Below are positions 34,694-44,228 of a DNA stretch of 64,000 bases, one piece after another. Under the pieces are notes generated by a model. It did not search any database and was not told the origin of the DNA. It saw only the letters and a list, made by a program, of their open reading frames with translations. Source of the DNA: UBA7359 sp041689615 (lineage in GTDB: Bacteria > Pseudomonadota > Gammaproteobacteria > Eutrophobiales > Eutrophobiaceae); NCBI GenBank assembly GCA_041689615.1, contig JBDNFW010000043.1:1-64000 (forward strand), in the 5' to 3' direction. Each line of letters begins with the position of its first letter. Position 1 is the first letter of the stretch. A program made the position numbers and the translations under genes.

Positions 34694-35684
34694 TATTGCT
34701 CATCCCGATCTTTTCTCGTTGCAGTAATAAAACTAGTACTAAAATTAAAGCTAACGCTAATGGCCAATAGAATAATGCCGTTTGTGGTCTAAAGCGCTGT
34801 ACATCTTTTTCTATAGGCTCAAGTTCATCTAAAATTTTATAAATTTGTTCAAGCTGCTCTGTGTCTCTTGCTCGAAAATAACGACCGCCTGTTTTATCCG
34901 CAATGGCCTGTAATGTTATTTCATCGAGATCTACGGAAGGGTTAATGCGACGAGATCCAAAAAAAGAGCGCACTATCATTTCATCTGCGCCAATACCTAT
35001 CGTATAAATTTTCAAACCTTCACGTGCTGCTATATCAGCCGCTGCCAACGGTTCAACTTCACCCGAGGTATTTGCTCCATCGGTTAGTAATACCAACACT
35101 CGACTTTGTTCATCCTGTTCACGTAATCTTTTTACTGCTAAACCAATTGCATCACCAATAGCTGTAGATTGTCCGGCTAAACCGATAACGGATTCATATA
35201 ACAACGTTTTTACAGTGACACGATCAAACGTTAACGGTGTTTGTAGATAAGCTTGTTCGCCAAACAAAATCAAACCCAGACGATCACCAATACGTCGTTC
35301 TATAAACTGTCCGGCCACTGCTTTAGTCGCATATAAACGATTAACCCGTTTATTATTTATAACGAAGTCTTCTTCTTCCATACTCCCCGATAAATCAACC
35401 GCCAACATTAAATCGCGGCCACTTACTGGAACTTCAACAAATTCACCTAACCATAAAGGACGCATGGCAGCAGCGATTAAACAACACCATGCAACAACAG
35501 CTATGACGAATAATTTACGTTTTACATCAACGCGATGTTCAGAATATGTCTGAGTGCTAAATTCACTTAGAAAAGGCACACGCAACGCAGCTTCGTTAAC
35601 AACTTCAACTGGTCGTAAAAGATAACGAATAATGAAGGGTAAAGGTAATAATGCAGCAACCCAGGGCCAATCAAAGTGAATCAT
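34683..35684 (-). CDS. batA: BatA-like VWA-domain protein
   Basis: A 333-aa inner-membrane protein with helices at about 5-20 and 58-75, a VWA domain with an intact metal site AVDLSGSMEEEDF (about 90-102), TAIGDAIG and LLTDGANTSGEV, and a C-terminal anchor (FYWPLALALILVLVLLL). It pairs with the BatB/C protein encoded next. The start overlaps the DUF4381 gene stop by four bases. Confidence 0.92.
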   Translation of the reverse strand: MIHFDWPWVAALLPLPFIIRYLLRPVEVVNEAALRVPFLSEFSTQTYSEHRVDVKRKLFVIAVVAWCCLIAAAMRPLWLGEFVEVPVSGRDLMLAVDLSGSMEEEDFVINNKRVNRLYATKAVAGQFIERRIGDRLGLILFGEQAYLQTPLTFDRVTVKTLLYESVIGLAGQSTAIGDAIGLAVKRLREQDEQSRVLVLLTDGANTSGEVEPLAAADIAAREGLKIYTIGIGADEMIVRSFFGSRRINPSVDLDEITLQAIADKTGGRYFRARDTEQLEQIYKILDELEPIEKDVQRFRPQTALFYWPLALALILVLVLLLQREKIGMSNNVD

Positions 35685-36187
35685 TTCTGATCTCTCTTAT
35701 GATTCGCTTGAGTTTTTTCAGCAGATTCGATCCATGATGAAATTAATTCCAGTAACTTAACTTCATTATAATCTGGTTTGGCTTGATAAGGTGCTTCTAT
35801 TAAAATTTTACCAATACCATTGCTGAATGACTGATCACCATTCAGTTTGTCTAGAAATAATAACCAATCTTTTCCTGTTAACGATGCAGATTCATTTCTT
35901 TTAAATAAACTGATACTGACACGACGTATTAATTCGGAAACTTCTTTTACTAAAATGGATTTATCCTGTTTCGATTTAAACTCATTTTCAATACGACTTA
36001 ATTCCTGTTTGGCAATATAAATTGCTGAGACACGATTATTTCGACGACGTCTTATAATAAAAAAAACAGACAGAACAATAATCAGAATTAAACATAATAA
36101 TATCCACCAACCTGGTGCAGGCGGCCACCATAAAACCGAGTCTGGCAAATGAATATCACGTAACGCTAACGTTGCTGGATCATTCAT
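35681..36187 (-). CDS. DUF4381 membrane protein
   Basis: A 168-aa protein with an N-terminal periplasmic segment rich in Pro and Trp (LRDIHLPDSVLWWPPAPGWW), one membrane helix (about 28-47), a basic RRRRNNR stop-transfer and a cytoplasmic helical domain (RRVSISLFKRNESASLTGKDWLLFLD). This is the DUF4381 layout found only in MoxR/Bat clusters. It overlaps both neighbours by four bases, which signals translational coupling. Confidence 0.9.
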   Translation of the reverse strand: MNDPATLALRDIHLPDSVLWWPPAPGWWILLCLILIIVLSVFFIIRRRRNNRVSAIYIAKQELSRIENEFKSKQDKSILVKEVSELIRRVSISLFKRNESASLTGKDWLLFLDKLNGDQSFSNGIGKILIEAPYQAKPDYNEVKLLELISSWIESAEKTQANHKRDQK

Positions 36188-37113
36188 CGTGACCGAAGAC
36201 CTTCTTTTATTATCTTGTCCGGAGCGTCTTCAGTACGACACGTTAAAAAATTGGCATGACAACTACGTGCTGTTTTTAATAAATATGCTTGATGTGACTT
36301 AAACTTTTCTGCATGTTCCGTCACCAGTTTTTTATTATGCGTATCAAAAACTAATTCCTGTTCACCATTTCTTATTCGATAACTTCCCGCTGGTGGCAAA
36401 AATGCTTCTAACCAATCATAGATATGTACCATGATTAATTCATTATGTTGACGTAAACGAATTAAATGAGAACGAGACTGTTCATCAAATCCACGAAAAT
36501 CACTTAATAGAATTACCAGACTTCCCGGTCTGGTCATACGGCGTAAATTAATTAAAGATCGCAACATACCCTGTTGCTGCTCTTCAACAATATCCTTTTG
36601 TTGCCAGGCAGGGTGCTCAACCATGTGTTTAATTAATCTCAATACCGCAGACTTACCGCGTTGTGGTTTTAATTCATGATGAACCGTATCGGAAAAAACA
36701 ACACCACCAACACGGTCGCCTTGTCGATTCGCTGTCCAGGCAAATAAGCTGGCAAGCTCAGCGGCAATAACTGCTTTAAATTTTCCACGCGTTGCAAAAA
36801 ACATTGGCGCACGAAAATCAACCCAGATATGAACCGGTCGTTCGCGTTCTTCACAAAATAATTTTGTGTGTGCTTTACCGGTACGTGCTGTGACTCGCCA
36901 ATCGATATTACGAATATCATCGCCTGCTTGATACAGACGCGATTCATCATATTCCATACCTCGGCCTTTAAACGCGGATTGATAATCACCCGCTTGAGTG
37001 GCACTGATCACGCCAGACTTAAGTGATAAACCTCGGCTCTTCTGACTGAGATTAATTAACCCTGCTGTTGTAATACTTGCAGGACTCGGAATTGATTCGG
37101 AGACAACAGACAT
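36184..37113 (-). CDS. DUF58 domain protein
   Basis: A 309-aa soluble protein of the DUF58 family (VWA-related fold). The family signature is GRGMEYDESRLYQAGDDIRNIDWRVTART, followed by VHIWVDFRAPMFFATRG and LSDFRGFDEQ. DUF58 proteins are usual partners of MoxR AAA+ ATPases. It starts 15 bp after the moxR stop and overlaps the DUF4381 gene by four bases. Confidence 0.93.
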   Translation of the reverse strand: MSVVSESIPSPASITTAGLINLSQKSRGLSLKSGVISATQAGDYQSAFKGRGMEYDESRLYQAGDDIRNIDWRVTARTGKAHTKLFCEERERPVHIWVDFRAPMFFATRGKFKAVIAAELASLFAWTANRQGDRVGGVVFSDTVHHELKPQRGKSAVLRLIKHMVEHPAWQQKDIVEEQQQGMLRSLINLRRMTRPGSLVILLSDFRGFDEQSRSHLIRLRQHNELIMVHIYDWLEAFLPPAGSYRIRNGEQELVFDTHNKKLVTEHAEKFKSHQAYLLKTARSCHANFLTCRTEDAPDKIIKEGLRSR

Positions 37114-37128
37114 AAAACTAATTAATGA

Positions 37129-38091
37129 TTAAGGGACAGCGATACGCGATAGCAATTCTGAAATTACACCATCGCTTGTCACGCCTTCGGCTTCGGCTTC
37201 ATAATTTAATATCAAACGGTGACGTAATACTTCGTGTGCCACAGCTTGCACATCTTCTGGTCCGACATAATCACGTTGTTCTAGCCAAGCATGTGCGCGA
37301 GCACATCGATCTAATGTAATGCTCGCTCGTGGGCTAGCACCGTATTGCAACCACTGCGCAAGATCATCACCATAAGCACCAGCGTTTCTCGTCGCCAGAA
37401 CTATTTGTAAAAGATACTGTTCAATATTCTCTGCCATATGAATAGATAACACTTCATCGCGAGCAGCGAAGATAGCTTCTTGTTTTATCGGCGTTGACAC
37501 TTCGGGAACCGTAGACAGCTTTGCTTCTTTCCGTGCCAGTTTTAAAATCTGCTGTTCTTCTTTATCACTCGGATAACCAATCGTTACATGCATGAGAAAA
37601 CGATCCAGTTGTGCTTCTGGCAAAGGATAAGTGCCTTCCTGTTCAATCGGGTTTTGTGTTGCCATCACCAGGAATAAAGCCGGTAATAAATAAGTTTCCT
37701 TACCCACTGTTATCTGTCGTTCGGCCATTGCTTCAAGCAAAGCAGATTGTACTTTGGCTGGCGCACGGTTAATTTCATCTGCCAGGACAAGATTATGAAA
37801 TAAAGGACCTTGTTGAAATACGAAACTACCTTCTTGTTGACGATATATTTCTGTTCCCGTCAGATCGGCGGGTAATAAATCAGGAGTGAATTGAATTCGG
37901 TGAAAATTTGCTTCTATTCCCTCAGCCAACACCTTAATTGCTCTGGTTTTCGCTAAACCCGGTGCACCTTCTACCAATAAATGACCATCAGCGAGTAAAG
38001 CGATAAGTAAACGATTAACCAGTTTTTCCTGGCCAATAATTTGCTTACTAATATGTGATTTTAATCGTTGAATTTCTGAAATTGCAGACAT
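37129..38091 (-). CDS. MoxR-family AAA+ ATPase
   Basis: A 320-aa AAA+ ATPase and first gene of the Bat operon. Walker A is EGAPGLAKT (about 40-48), Walker B is LVLADEINRAPAKVQSALLEAM, and sensor 1 is MATQNPIEQEGTYPLPEAQLDRF. MoxR proteins act as chaperones that mature or activate partner complexes carrying VWA domains. The 165-bp gap before the divergent aldolase gene holds the operon promoter, which I cannot pinpoint. Confidence 0.94.
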   Translation of the reverse strand: MSAISEIQRLKSHISKQIIGQEKLVNRLLIALLADGHLLVEGAPGLAKTRAIKVLAEGIEANFHRIQFTPDLLPADLTGTEIYRQQEGSFVFQQGPLFHNLVLADEINRAPAKVQSALLEAMAERQITVGKETYLLPALFLVMATQNPIEQEGTYPLPEAQLDRFLMHVTIGYPSDKEEQQILKLARKEAKLSTVPEVSTPIKQEAIFAARDEVLSIHMAENIEQYLLQIVLATRNAGAYGDDLAQWLQYGASPRASITLDRCARAHAWLEQRDYVGPEDVQAVAHEVLRHRLILNYEAEAEGVTSDGVISELLSRIAVP

Positions 38092-38256
38092 TATTATAGG
38101 CTCTTATATTATTTGTATTTAGTAGACAGCAGATTTTATAGAAAAATCCCTTTGTTTCCATCTGGAATATATGAGGGTTATCTGTAAACAATTCAACATA
38201 TCATGTATTGTCACATTGAACACGGTAGTTTCTCTAAAATTGCGAGGAAGTAGAAT

Positions 38257-39012
38257 ATGAAAGAAACTCAAAATTTCGCAGAACGTTTACGGGCTAAAGA
38301 TACACTAATAGGTACCCTGGTCAGCTTACCTTCCCCGGAAATTTGTGAATTACTTTCCCATGTCGGCTATGACTGGCTTTTTATTGATGCTGAACATGGT
38401 GCTTTCAATCCACAACAAGCACAAGGCATGTTACAGGCCGCTGCGCCAACGCCCTGTGTTATACGCGTTCCTGTTGGCGAACCTGTCTGGCTTAAGAAAG
38501 CGTTGGATATTGGTGCTGCCGGCGTCATTGTTCCTCAAGTTCATAATTCTACTCAAGCTAAAGAAATTATTCGGCATTGTAAATATGCACACGTTGGCGA
38601 TAGAGGTATCAGAATCGGCCGCGCGCATAAATACGGACTTGATTTTGAACGTTATCTTGAAAACGCAAATGATGAAATTGCTGTTATATTGCAGGCAGAA
38701 AGTGCTGAAGCGGTAGATCATATAAATGACATCGTTAATTTAAAAGGTCTTGATGCTGTATTAATTGGTCCTTATGACTTGTCTGCCAGTCTTGGTACGC
38801 CCGGTGAAATAGATCATCCCGTTGTTCAAGAAGCAATTAATGAAATAATTAAAAGCTGTAAAGAAGCGAATGTTAGCATTGGTTTTTTTGGTGTAAGTGC
38901 AGAAGCCGTATTACCTTACAAAGAAAAAGGTTTTACCTTATTAACAGTCGGTGTTGATACTACATTTCTGATCAAATCAGCATCACAAACTCTTTCTGAA
39001 ATGAATGACTAA
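38257..39012 (+). CDS. HpcH/HpaI-family aldolase
   Basis: A class II pyruvate-type aldolase, 251 aa. The TIM-barrel signatures are GYDWLFIDAEHGAFNPQQ, VGVPVWL-like RVPVGEPVWLKKALDIGAAGVIVPQV, and the metal-binding Glu in ILQAESAEAV with IGPYDLSASLG. The loop GDRGIRIGRAHKYG stands where HpcH has a RGVG segment. Possible substrates are 4-hydroxy-2-oxo acids or citramalyl-type compounds; no aromatic degradation genes are near to decide. AGGAAG precedes the start. Confidence 0.88.
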   Translation: MKETQNFAERLRAKDTLIGTLVSLPSPEICELLSHVGYDWLFIDAEHGAFNPQQAQGMLQAAAPTPCVIRVPVGEPVWLKKALDIGAAGVIVPQVHNSTQAKEIIRHCKYAHVGDRGIRIGRAHKYGLDFERYLENANDEIAVILQAESAEAVDHINDIVNLKGLDAVLIGPYDLSASLGTPGEIDHPVVQEAINEIIKSCKEANVSIGFFGVSAEAVLPYKEKGFTLLTVGVDTTFLIKSASQTLSEMND

Positions 39013-39373
39013 GAAACCCATCATGAGCCTTGGCACAATTAATACTATATTGAATACCGCACCAATGGTTATTCAAGGAGCGACTCGATTAATAAAATTG
39101 ATTCGTGACCGTGGAATTGATAATAAACCTGAAGAAGAAATACCAAACACCATTGATGGTATTAAAAATGAAGTTGATCGATTACACCAACGACTGGATG
39201 CCAACGATGAATCCAATGTTGAACAAATAAAATTAATTGAAGAACTGGCAAAACAAAACGAATCACTGGCCACTCAACTTAAAAACACCATCACTCATTT
39301 AAATCGAATTACATTATTAGCTGTTGTCGCCATGTTAATTTCTATTGTATGTCTAATATTTCAATTTACTTAA
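39005..39373 (+). CDS. Hypothetical coiled-coil protein with C-terminal membrane anchor
   Basis: A 122-aa protein that overlaps the aldolase gene by 8 bp. It has a short N-terminal hydrophobic-amphipathic part, a coiled coil at about 40-95 (IDGIKNEVDRLHQRLD, KLIEELAKQNESLATQLKN) and one C-terminal membrane helix (LLAVVAMLISIVCLIFQF). A later start at 39023 is possible; neither has a good ribosome-binding site. I recognise no family. It resembles tail-anchored membrane proteins of unknown role. Confidence 0.65.
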   Translation: MTKKPIMSLGTINTILNTAPMVIQGATRLIKLIRDRGIDNKPEEEIPNTIDGIKNEVDRLHQRLDANDESNVEQIKLIEELAKQNESLATQLKNTITHLNRITLLAVVAMLISIVCLIFQFT

Positions 39374-39404
39374 CTTTGGAGGTTATAAATTAATATTTTT
39401 TTCT

Positions 39405-39530
39405 GAGAGCAAGGAAGAAGCACGCGCACGACTGCATGGATGCAGAAGGTAGAGCGACGCAGGAAGCCGAAGCCGAGAAACAGAATGTATTATTAATACA
39501 TGAGTATTCGAGCAGTGCTGATGACGCAGC
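39405..39530. repeat. Dispersed two-hairpin repeat, copy B
   Basis: This carries the palindromes CTGCATGGATGCAG (39432-39445) and TGTATTATTAATACA (39486-39500) followed by TGAG. They stand in the order and similar spacing seen at 10735-10870, with AGGTAGAGC between. The first stem differs from copy A by a matched pair change (TA to CG), which keeps the pairing. It runs into the longest possible frame of the next gene but is probably not translated. Confidence 0.6.
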
Positions 39531-39558
39531 TATCGGGAAAAAAGATAATTTAGAACAT

Positions 39559-39867
39559 GTGAAAAAAGTTTATAGCAGCGACAATTATATTATGGCTGGC
39601 CATGTCCATAGTCTATTAGAAGCGAATAATATCGATTGCCATTTACGTAATATGAATTTGACCGGCGGCATTGGTGAATTGCCAATCAATGAATGCTGGC
39701 CTGAAGTCTGGGTCAATGATGAAATTGACTTTGACTCTGCTGAGAGTTTGATAAAAACAGCTTTATCTCCTGCAAAGCAAAATGATCCATGGAAATGTCA
39801 ATGCGGCGAATTAATCGAAGGGCAATTCGAACTTTGCTGGTCTTGCGGAAACGAGAGAAATTCTTGA
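39559..39867 (+). CDS. DUF2007 protein with zinc ribbon
   Basis: I start this at the GTG at 39559 (V/MKKVYSSDNYIMAGHVHSLLEANNIDC), which matches the beginning of DUF2007 proteins. The longer frame from 39436 would translate the upstream repeat. The 102-aa product has the DUF2007 domain (putative signal-transducing or regulatory fold, GELPINECWPEVWV) and a C-terminal zinc ribbon with CQC and CWSC. Function is unknown. Confidence 0.78.
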   Translation: MKKVYSSDNYIMAGHVHSLLEANNIDCHLRNMNLTGGIGELPINECWPEVWVNDEIDFDSAESLIKTALSPAKQNDPWKCQCGELIEGQFELCWSCGNERNS

Positions 39868-39974
39868 TTGCTAATGGATATACAACTGTTCAGGGTTATT
39901 TCTACGGCAAACCTGAACCTCTTTCAAAATTGATGCCCAGCAAAAAAACATATTAAAATTGATTAAATAATACG

Positions 39975-40832
39975 TCACTTGTTATTAATCATTTTGTATA
40001 AGGCAATCATATCTTCATCACCCAACCCAGACTTTTCACCAGTTTGATAAATAGATTCCGTCTTCTTTAATAAGGACATCCCCTTATCAGTTTTATCCGT
40101 TGCTAAAGCAAGTCGGATATCCTTCAACATATTCTTAACAGAAAACTGTGGCTCGTAATCACGCGCTCGTAATTTAGGTTCCTTGTATTCACATAAATAA
40201 TTCCAACCAGTATTACTCTTTAATACATCAAAATATTGATCATCACTTAAGCCATTACTGATTGCATATGCATAACTTTCACAAAGCGCTTCGAGCTGCA
40301 TGGATAAATTTAAATTCATAGCAAGCTTGGCAACACTTGCTGTTCCTACTTTGCCGACATGAATGCGTTTACCTGATATTTTTGCTAATAAAGGTTCAAG
40401 TTTATTAACAACATCCGAATTTCCACCTAAATATAACGGTATTTTTCGTTCAACTGCAGCGACTTTGCTACCTCCAATCAATGCCTCAATAAAACAAGCG
40501 CCACACGCTTCCACCCTGCTTTCAAATTCAATATTTTCTTCTGGTTTGACTGTGGCACACTGAACAACAATATGATTCTGAGTTAAAACAGGTTCAATCA
40601 AATCAATCACATTTGAAACTGCCTCTCCATCACTAACAAGGATAAAAAGAACATTTGCTTTAGAAACGGCATCTTCTATCGAATCAAAAAACTTTGGCGA
40701 GTCCTTCTTCGTACTCCGATTCCAGCTCGCACATAACAATCCGTCTTGCTCAAGGTTATTAGCTATGGCTTCCCCCATAATGCCTAAACCTAAAACTGCA
40801 GGTCTTAATCCAGACTCTTTTAAATCACTCAT
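39975..40832 (-). CDS. 3-hydroxyisobutyrate dehydrogenase-family oxidoreductase
   Basis: A 285-aa beta-hydroxyacid dehydrogenase. The NAD(P) motif is GLGIMGEAIA near the N-terminus, the substrate motif is EALIGGSKVAAVERKIPLYLGG, and the catalytic Lys is in VGTASVAKLAMNLNL. I chose the ATG at 40832 because GGAG lies seven bases upstream; an upstream ATG at 40850 has none. The substrate may be 2-hydroxy-3-oxopropionate, 3-hydroxyisobutyrate or succinic semialdehyde (GHB reductase group). Sequence alone does not decide. Confidence 0.87.
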   Translation of the reverse strand: MSDLKESGLRPAVLGLGIMGEAIANNLEQDGLLCASWNRSTKKDSPKFFDSIEDAVSKANVLFILVSDGEAVSNVIDLIEPVLTQNHIVVQCATVKPEENIEFESRVEACGACFIEALIGGSKVAAVERKIPLYLGGNSDVVNKLEPLLAKISGKRIHVGKVGTASVAKLAMNLNLSMQLEALCESYAYAISNGLSDDQYFDVLKSNTGWNYLCEYKEPKLRARDYEPQFSVKNMLKDIRLALATDKTDKGMSLLKKTESIYQTGEKSGLGDEDMIALYKMINNK

Positions 40833-41109
40833 ACATTTACTCCAGTTCACACAGTCTCTAGACGTTCGGATAAACAGTCAGTATATATGAGTATTTATTT
40901 TAAAGTCCGATAGGGAAAATTTCTGCATGGCAAGTCTCGGCTCAACTTGGAAAATCTCATCCCGGCGCTCAATCCCAATCCCGGGAAGAGGCTTGCGTTT
41001 AGGTTAAACATGTTTGTGAGTTTGATTATCAGGACGCCTGCATTCACCTTCATGAATACCTGCCAAAATAATTTTAATGTACTAGAATATAGCTAAAAAA
41101 GGATCGTAC

Positions 41110-41511
41110 ATGAAGGAAATATACGTATTTGAAGTAATGACTGAAAACGTTACTACTTGCCCTAAAGAAACTTCATTGAAAGAAGTTGTAAAAATCCTAA
41201 GCAGTAACCGATTATCCAGTCTGGTCATAACTGAGAATGATGAACCTATAGGCATTATTACCGAACGTGACATGGTTTCAATTCTTGCCGACATGCTGAA
41301 CGATGTTGTCTGGGATGATTTATCAATTGATCACTTCATGACTAGTCCAACTTATACTATACCAAGTGAAACTGCACTACATGAAGCTGTTGAGCTTTCA
41401 AAAGAGAAAAATATCCGTCATCTCCCCGTTGTTAATGAAAACAACAAACTCGTTGGCTTATTAACACAAACTGACATGGTTAACGGTCTTTCAAAAATTA
41501 CATATATTTAA
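41110..41511 (+). CDS. CBS-pair protein
   Basis: A 133-aa protein of two CBS domains only: VMTENVTTCPKETSLKEVVKILSSNRLSSLVI with PIGIITERDM, and HFMTSPTYTIPSETALHEAV with VGLLTQTDMV. CBS pairs bind adenosyl ligands and act as sensors. No effector domain is attached, so it must act through a partner. It has its own promoter region: the 277-bp gap before it (40833-41109) is partly GC-rich and holds no gene I can support. Confidence 0.92.
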   Translation: MKEIYVFEVMTENVTTCPKETSLKEVVKILSSNRLSSLVITENDEPIGIITERDMVSILADMLNDVVWDDLSIDHFMTSPTYTIPSETALHEAVELSKEKNIRHLPVVNENNKLVGLLTQTDMVNGLSKITYI

Positions 41512-41665
41512 TTTATTACGAATTAATAAATTTCGAAATATACGGTGCAGGAAACTCCCCTGTTTTAATACTCCCGCCGGCAGCAAATACGAAATTATTG
41601 TTACATGATTTAGATAAGTTGCTATAAGATACGTATTTTTAAATACCTATAAGGAACGATCAGAA

Positions 41666-42229
41666 ATGAAAAAAATATTTAGCATTTTACTTGTTTCTTT
41701 TTATCTTTCAGCCTGCGGCTTAAGTCCACAAATCGTGACTATCGATCCTGAATTAAGCGATGCTAAAGCGGCTCCTGCAAAATCAGGCGCAGCTTTTAGC
41801 CTGCTCGTTTCTGATGCCAGAAAAAGCACGACTCTAGGGAGACGTGGCGGTGCGTATAAAGACACATCTGTTATTAAAACTGAAGGCGATATCACCTCCA
41901 GAATTCATCAAAAGTTATCTGATGCTTTTAATAACGCCGGCTATAAAATTGATTCATCAGCAACAAATCAGTTGAATGTGTCTATTGTTAAGCTTACTTA
42001 TCAAGGCCACGGTGAAAATCGAATCAGTGAAGTTGAAGTAAGTGCAGAAATTCTTGCTACCGCAACTAACTCTAAAACTAAATTCACAAAATCTTACAAA
42101 GCTAACCGTAAGAAAGAAGTATTAAAAGCGCCAGATGAAAAGAAAAATGAAGACATGATTAATGAAATTTTTGCTGCCGTTATCCAACGTGTACTGGATG
42201 ATGAAGAATTGTTGTCTTATATTAAATAG
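41666..42229 (+). CDS. YajG-family lipoprotein
   Basis: A 187-aa lipoprotein with signal peptide and lipobox YLSAC (Cys17), followed by Gly and Leu. The mature part has the YajG pattern (FSLLVSDARKSTTLGRRGG, ITSRIHQKLSDAFNNAGY, EVEVSAEILATA), found in many gammaproteobacteria. Role is unknown. AAGGA lies just before the ATG. It stands alone. Confidence 0.85.
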   Translation: MKKIFSILLVSFYLSACGLSPQIVTIDPELSDAKAAPAKSGAAFSLLVSDARKSTTLGRRGGAYKDTSVIKTEGDITSRIHQKLSDAFNNAGYKIDSSATNQLNVSIVKLTYQGHGENRISEVEVSAEILATATNSKTKFTKSYKANRKKEVLKAPDEKKNEDMINEIFAAVIQRVLDDEELLSYIK

Positions 42230-42273
42230 CGAACCATCTATCTTTAAGAATAGTTACGATAAAAACGCTGTTA

Positions 42274-42321
42274 CTTTTTAGAAAATACACATCCTTGTGT
42301 ATAGGTTTTCAGTCTAAAAAG
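42274..42321. terminator. Possible bidirectional terminator
   Basis: CTTTTTAGA and TCTAAAAAG frame an inner stem TACAC/GTGTA between two convergent genes. T-rich and A-rich arms could serve either strand. The stem is AT-rich, so strength is doubtful. Confidence 0.35.
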
Positions 42322-42341
42322 ACTATCCTTATAGAGGAGGA

Positions 42342-42782
42342 TTAGTTCCAGCTTTGAAGCTTGATTTTCCAGCGACCGTCTTTTTGCTTTTCCAGAACAT
42401 TAGTAATGTTGCCTTCAAAATTAAAGACTGTGCCATTAGCACCGATGCGAGTCGCTTCCCAAATTGCCGTTTCGTATGCAGTGTCGCCTTTAATATTCAT
42501 ATCAACATTTGAAATGGAATATGTTGTGACACCAACTTTCTGCAAATCCTCAAAATAATTTAGAATTGCAGCCTGTCCTTCAAGGATTTCGCTACTAGGC
42601 GGAAACATAACCGCATTGTCGGTATACAGTGCCATCAAAGCCTCTGTGTTACCCTTGTCGAAATTGCTTGTCCATTCCGAATTAATTGCATCAGCATCAA
42701 CGCTTTCCGCCGTGGTTGACGCGGCATAAGTTGAAACCAATGATAATGTTGCTATAAATATCAATGATTTAAAGTATTTCAT
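42342..42782 (-). CDS. Exported SnoaL-like (DUF4440) protein
   Basis: A 146-aa precursor with signal peptide (about 1-25) and a nuclear-transport-factor-2-like fold: INSEWTSNFDKGNTEALMALYTDNAVMFPPS, GQAAILNYFEDL, ISNVDMNIKGDTAYETAIW. Such small cone-shaped proteins are often ketosteroid-isomerase relatives or binding proteins; no catalytic assignment is possible. It is divergent from a LysR-type gene, with a 128-bp gap, and so may be regulated by it. Confidence 0.85.
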   Translation of the reverse strand: MKYFKSLIFIATLSLVSTYAASTTAESVDADAINSEWTSNFDKGNTEALMALYTDNAVMFPPSSEILEGQAAILNYFEDLQKVGVTTYSISNVDMNIKGDTAYETAIWEATRIGANGTVFNFEGNITNVLEKQKDGRWKIKLQSWN

Positions 42783-42910
42783 GGTTAGTACTCCGTTTAA
42801 TAGTTAGTAATTTGTGCGCTGCAGTAAATATAGGTAAGATGCTTTCAATGAACAAGACGCTTTCAGTTCATAGACTCATTCCAAATAAGAAACAATGAGA
42901 GTGCGAAACG

Positions 42911-43837
42911 ATGGATAGATTAACCAGCATGAAAGTCTTCGCTGCTGTCGTAAGACTCGGTAGCTTTGCTGCCGCAGCCGAAGAACTCGATATTTCGAAC
43001 GCCATGTGTTCAAAATATATTCGTGATTTGGAAACTAATCTTGGTGCACGACTGTTAAACAGAACAACGCGTCAACAAAGCCTGACTGAAGTCGGTAGCG
43101 CTTATCATAAAAAGATCATTGATATACTGATGGAAGTCGAAGAAGCAGAACAATGCGTATCCGAACTTCAGAACAATCCTGTCGGAACACTTCGAATAAT
43201 GTCACCGCCTTCATTTGGCTCGTTTCACATTGCTCGTGCGATAAAAGGATACAAAAAATACTATCCCGATGTTGCTATAGAATTAATTCTCTCTGATGAT
43301 TTTGAAAACCTGGTCGACCGGGGAATGGATCTCGCTTTTCGTATTGGTGTATTAGAAGACACTAGTGCTGTCGCATTAAAACTATCATCCAGTCGCTTAA
43401 TCGTTTGCGCATCACCTGAATACTTAAAAGAAAAAGGCATACCAAAAACGCCCGCCGACTTAAGCAAACATGTTTGTTTGGGCATGTGCCATAACCTCGT
43501 TTTCTCTTCCGACTGGCGTTTTAATATCGATGGTAAAGAAACAAGAATAGATATTAACGGCAGCTATCTAAAATCTAATATCGCCGACGCACTTCGTGTT
43601 GCTGCAATCAACGCTAGTGGATTGACGCAACTCCCTTCTTATATGATTGGTCTCGATATCCAATCCGGCAGACTTAAACCGGTATTGGAAAAATACGAGC
43701 CAAAACCTCTACCGATTAATTTAATTTACGCACATCGAAAACACATGTCGTTAAAGATAAGAAGTTTTGTAGACTACATGCAAAGCTATTTTGAAACACC
43801 ACCCTATTGGGACAAGTGGATGTTTGAAGACAAGTAA
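42911..43837 (+). CDS. LysR-family transcriptional regulator
   Basis: A 308-aa regulator with an N-terminal HTH (MKVFAAVVRLGSFAAAAEELDISNAMCSKYIRDLE, about 7-41) and a substrate-binding domain (about 90-295: GTLRIMSPPSFGSFHIARAI, LAFRIGVLEDTSAVALKLSS). It is the large LysR group that includes many regulators of divergently placed oxidoreductases. Here the divergent gene encodes the exported SnoaL-like protein. The ligand is unknown. Confidence 0.92.
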   Translation: MDRLTSMKVFAAVVRLGSFAAAAEELDISNAMCSKYIRDLETNLGARLLNRTTRQQSLTEVGSAYHKKIIDILMEVEEAEQCVSELQNNPVGTLRIMSPPSFGSFHIARAIKGYKKYYPDVAIELILSDDFENLVDRGMDLAFRIGVLEDTSAVALKLSSSRLIVCASPEYLKEKGIPKTPADLSKHVCLGMCHNLVFSSDWRFNIDGKETRIDINGSYLKSNIADALRVAAINASGLTQLPSYMIGLDIQSGRLKPVLEKYEPKPLPINLIYAHRKHMSLKIRSFVDYMQSYFETPPYWDKWMFEDK

Positions 43838-43939
43838 TACCTGGGGAAATATTTTTCGCTCTATATTTATTTTACTGTAGACAGGAGTAGAATAGTCATT
43901 GGTATGTAGACACGCATACTACTCTTTAGGAGAAGAACT

Positions 43940-44071
43940 ATGACAAAAGAACAGCATGGTACCCGGGAAGCCAAGAAAAAACCGGCTTTGTCTTTAAAAG
44001 AAAAACGCGCAGCAAAAAAAGATAAAAAAGGTAGTGGCCATATCAGCTTAATGGGATCAGACAAAAAGTAA
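43940..44071 (+). CDS. Small basic hypothetical protein, 43 aa
   Basis: A strong ribosome-binding site (AGGAGAAG) lies six bases before an ATG that opens a 43-codon frame. The product is lysine-rich (EAKKKPALSLKEKRAAKKDKKGSGH) and probably disordered. From memory, similar short KEKKAAK proteins occur widely in proteobacteria without known function. The ribosome-binding site is the main support. Confidence 0.65.
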   Translation: MTKEQHGTREAKKKPALSLKEKRAAKKDKKGSGHISLMGSDKK

Positions 44072-44228
44072 TTAGATTACTCGTGGCCGGAGCCAATTGA
44101 TGTAACATATCCGTTGACTCCGACCCGACTTATTTCAGATGAAAATTCGTGAAACGATATTCAGTGCCATCCATGTTGTTAACTTTTGTTTTTTACATCT
44201 ACTAATAATTAATACTACCTCGTAAAAA

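Noticed and set aside
39436..39558. N-terminal extension of the DUF2007 protein (MDAEGRATQEAEAEKQ...)
   Set aside because: It is the in-frame translation of the dispersed repeat; the family start matches the GTG at 39559.
40851..41109. GC-richer palindromic block before the CBS gene as a third two-hairpin repeat
   Set aside because: It lacks both diagnostic palindromes and the AGGTAGAGC spacer.
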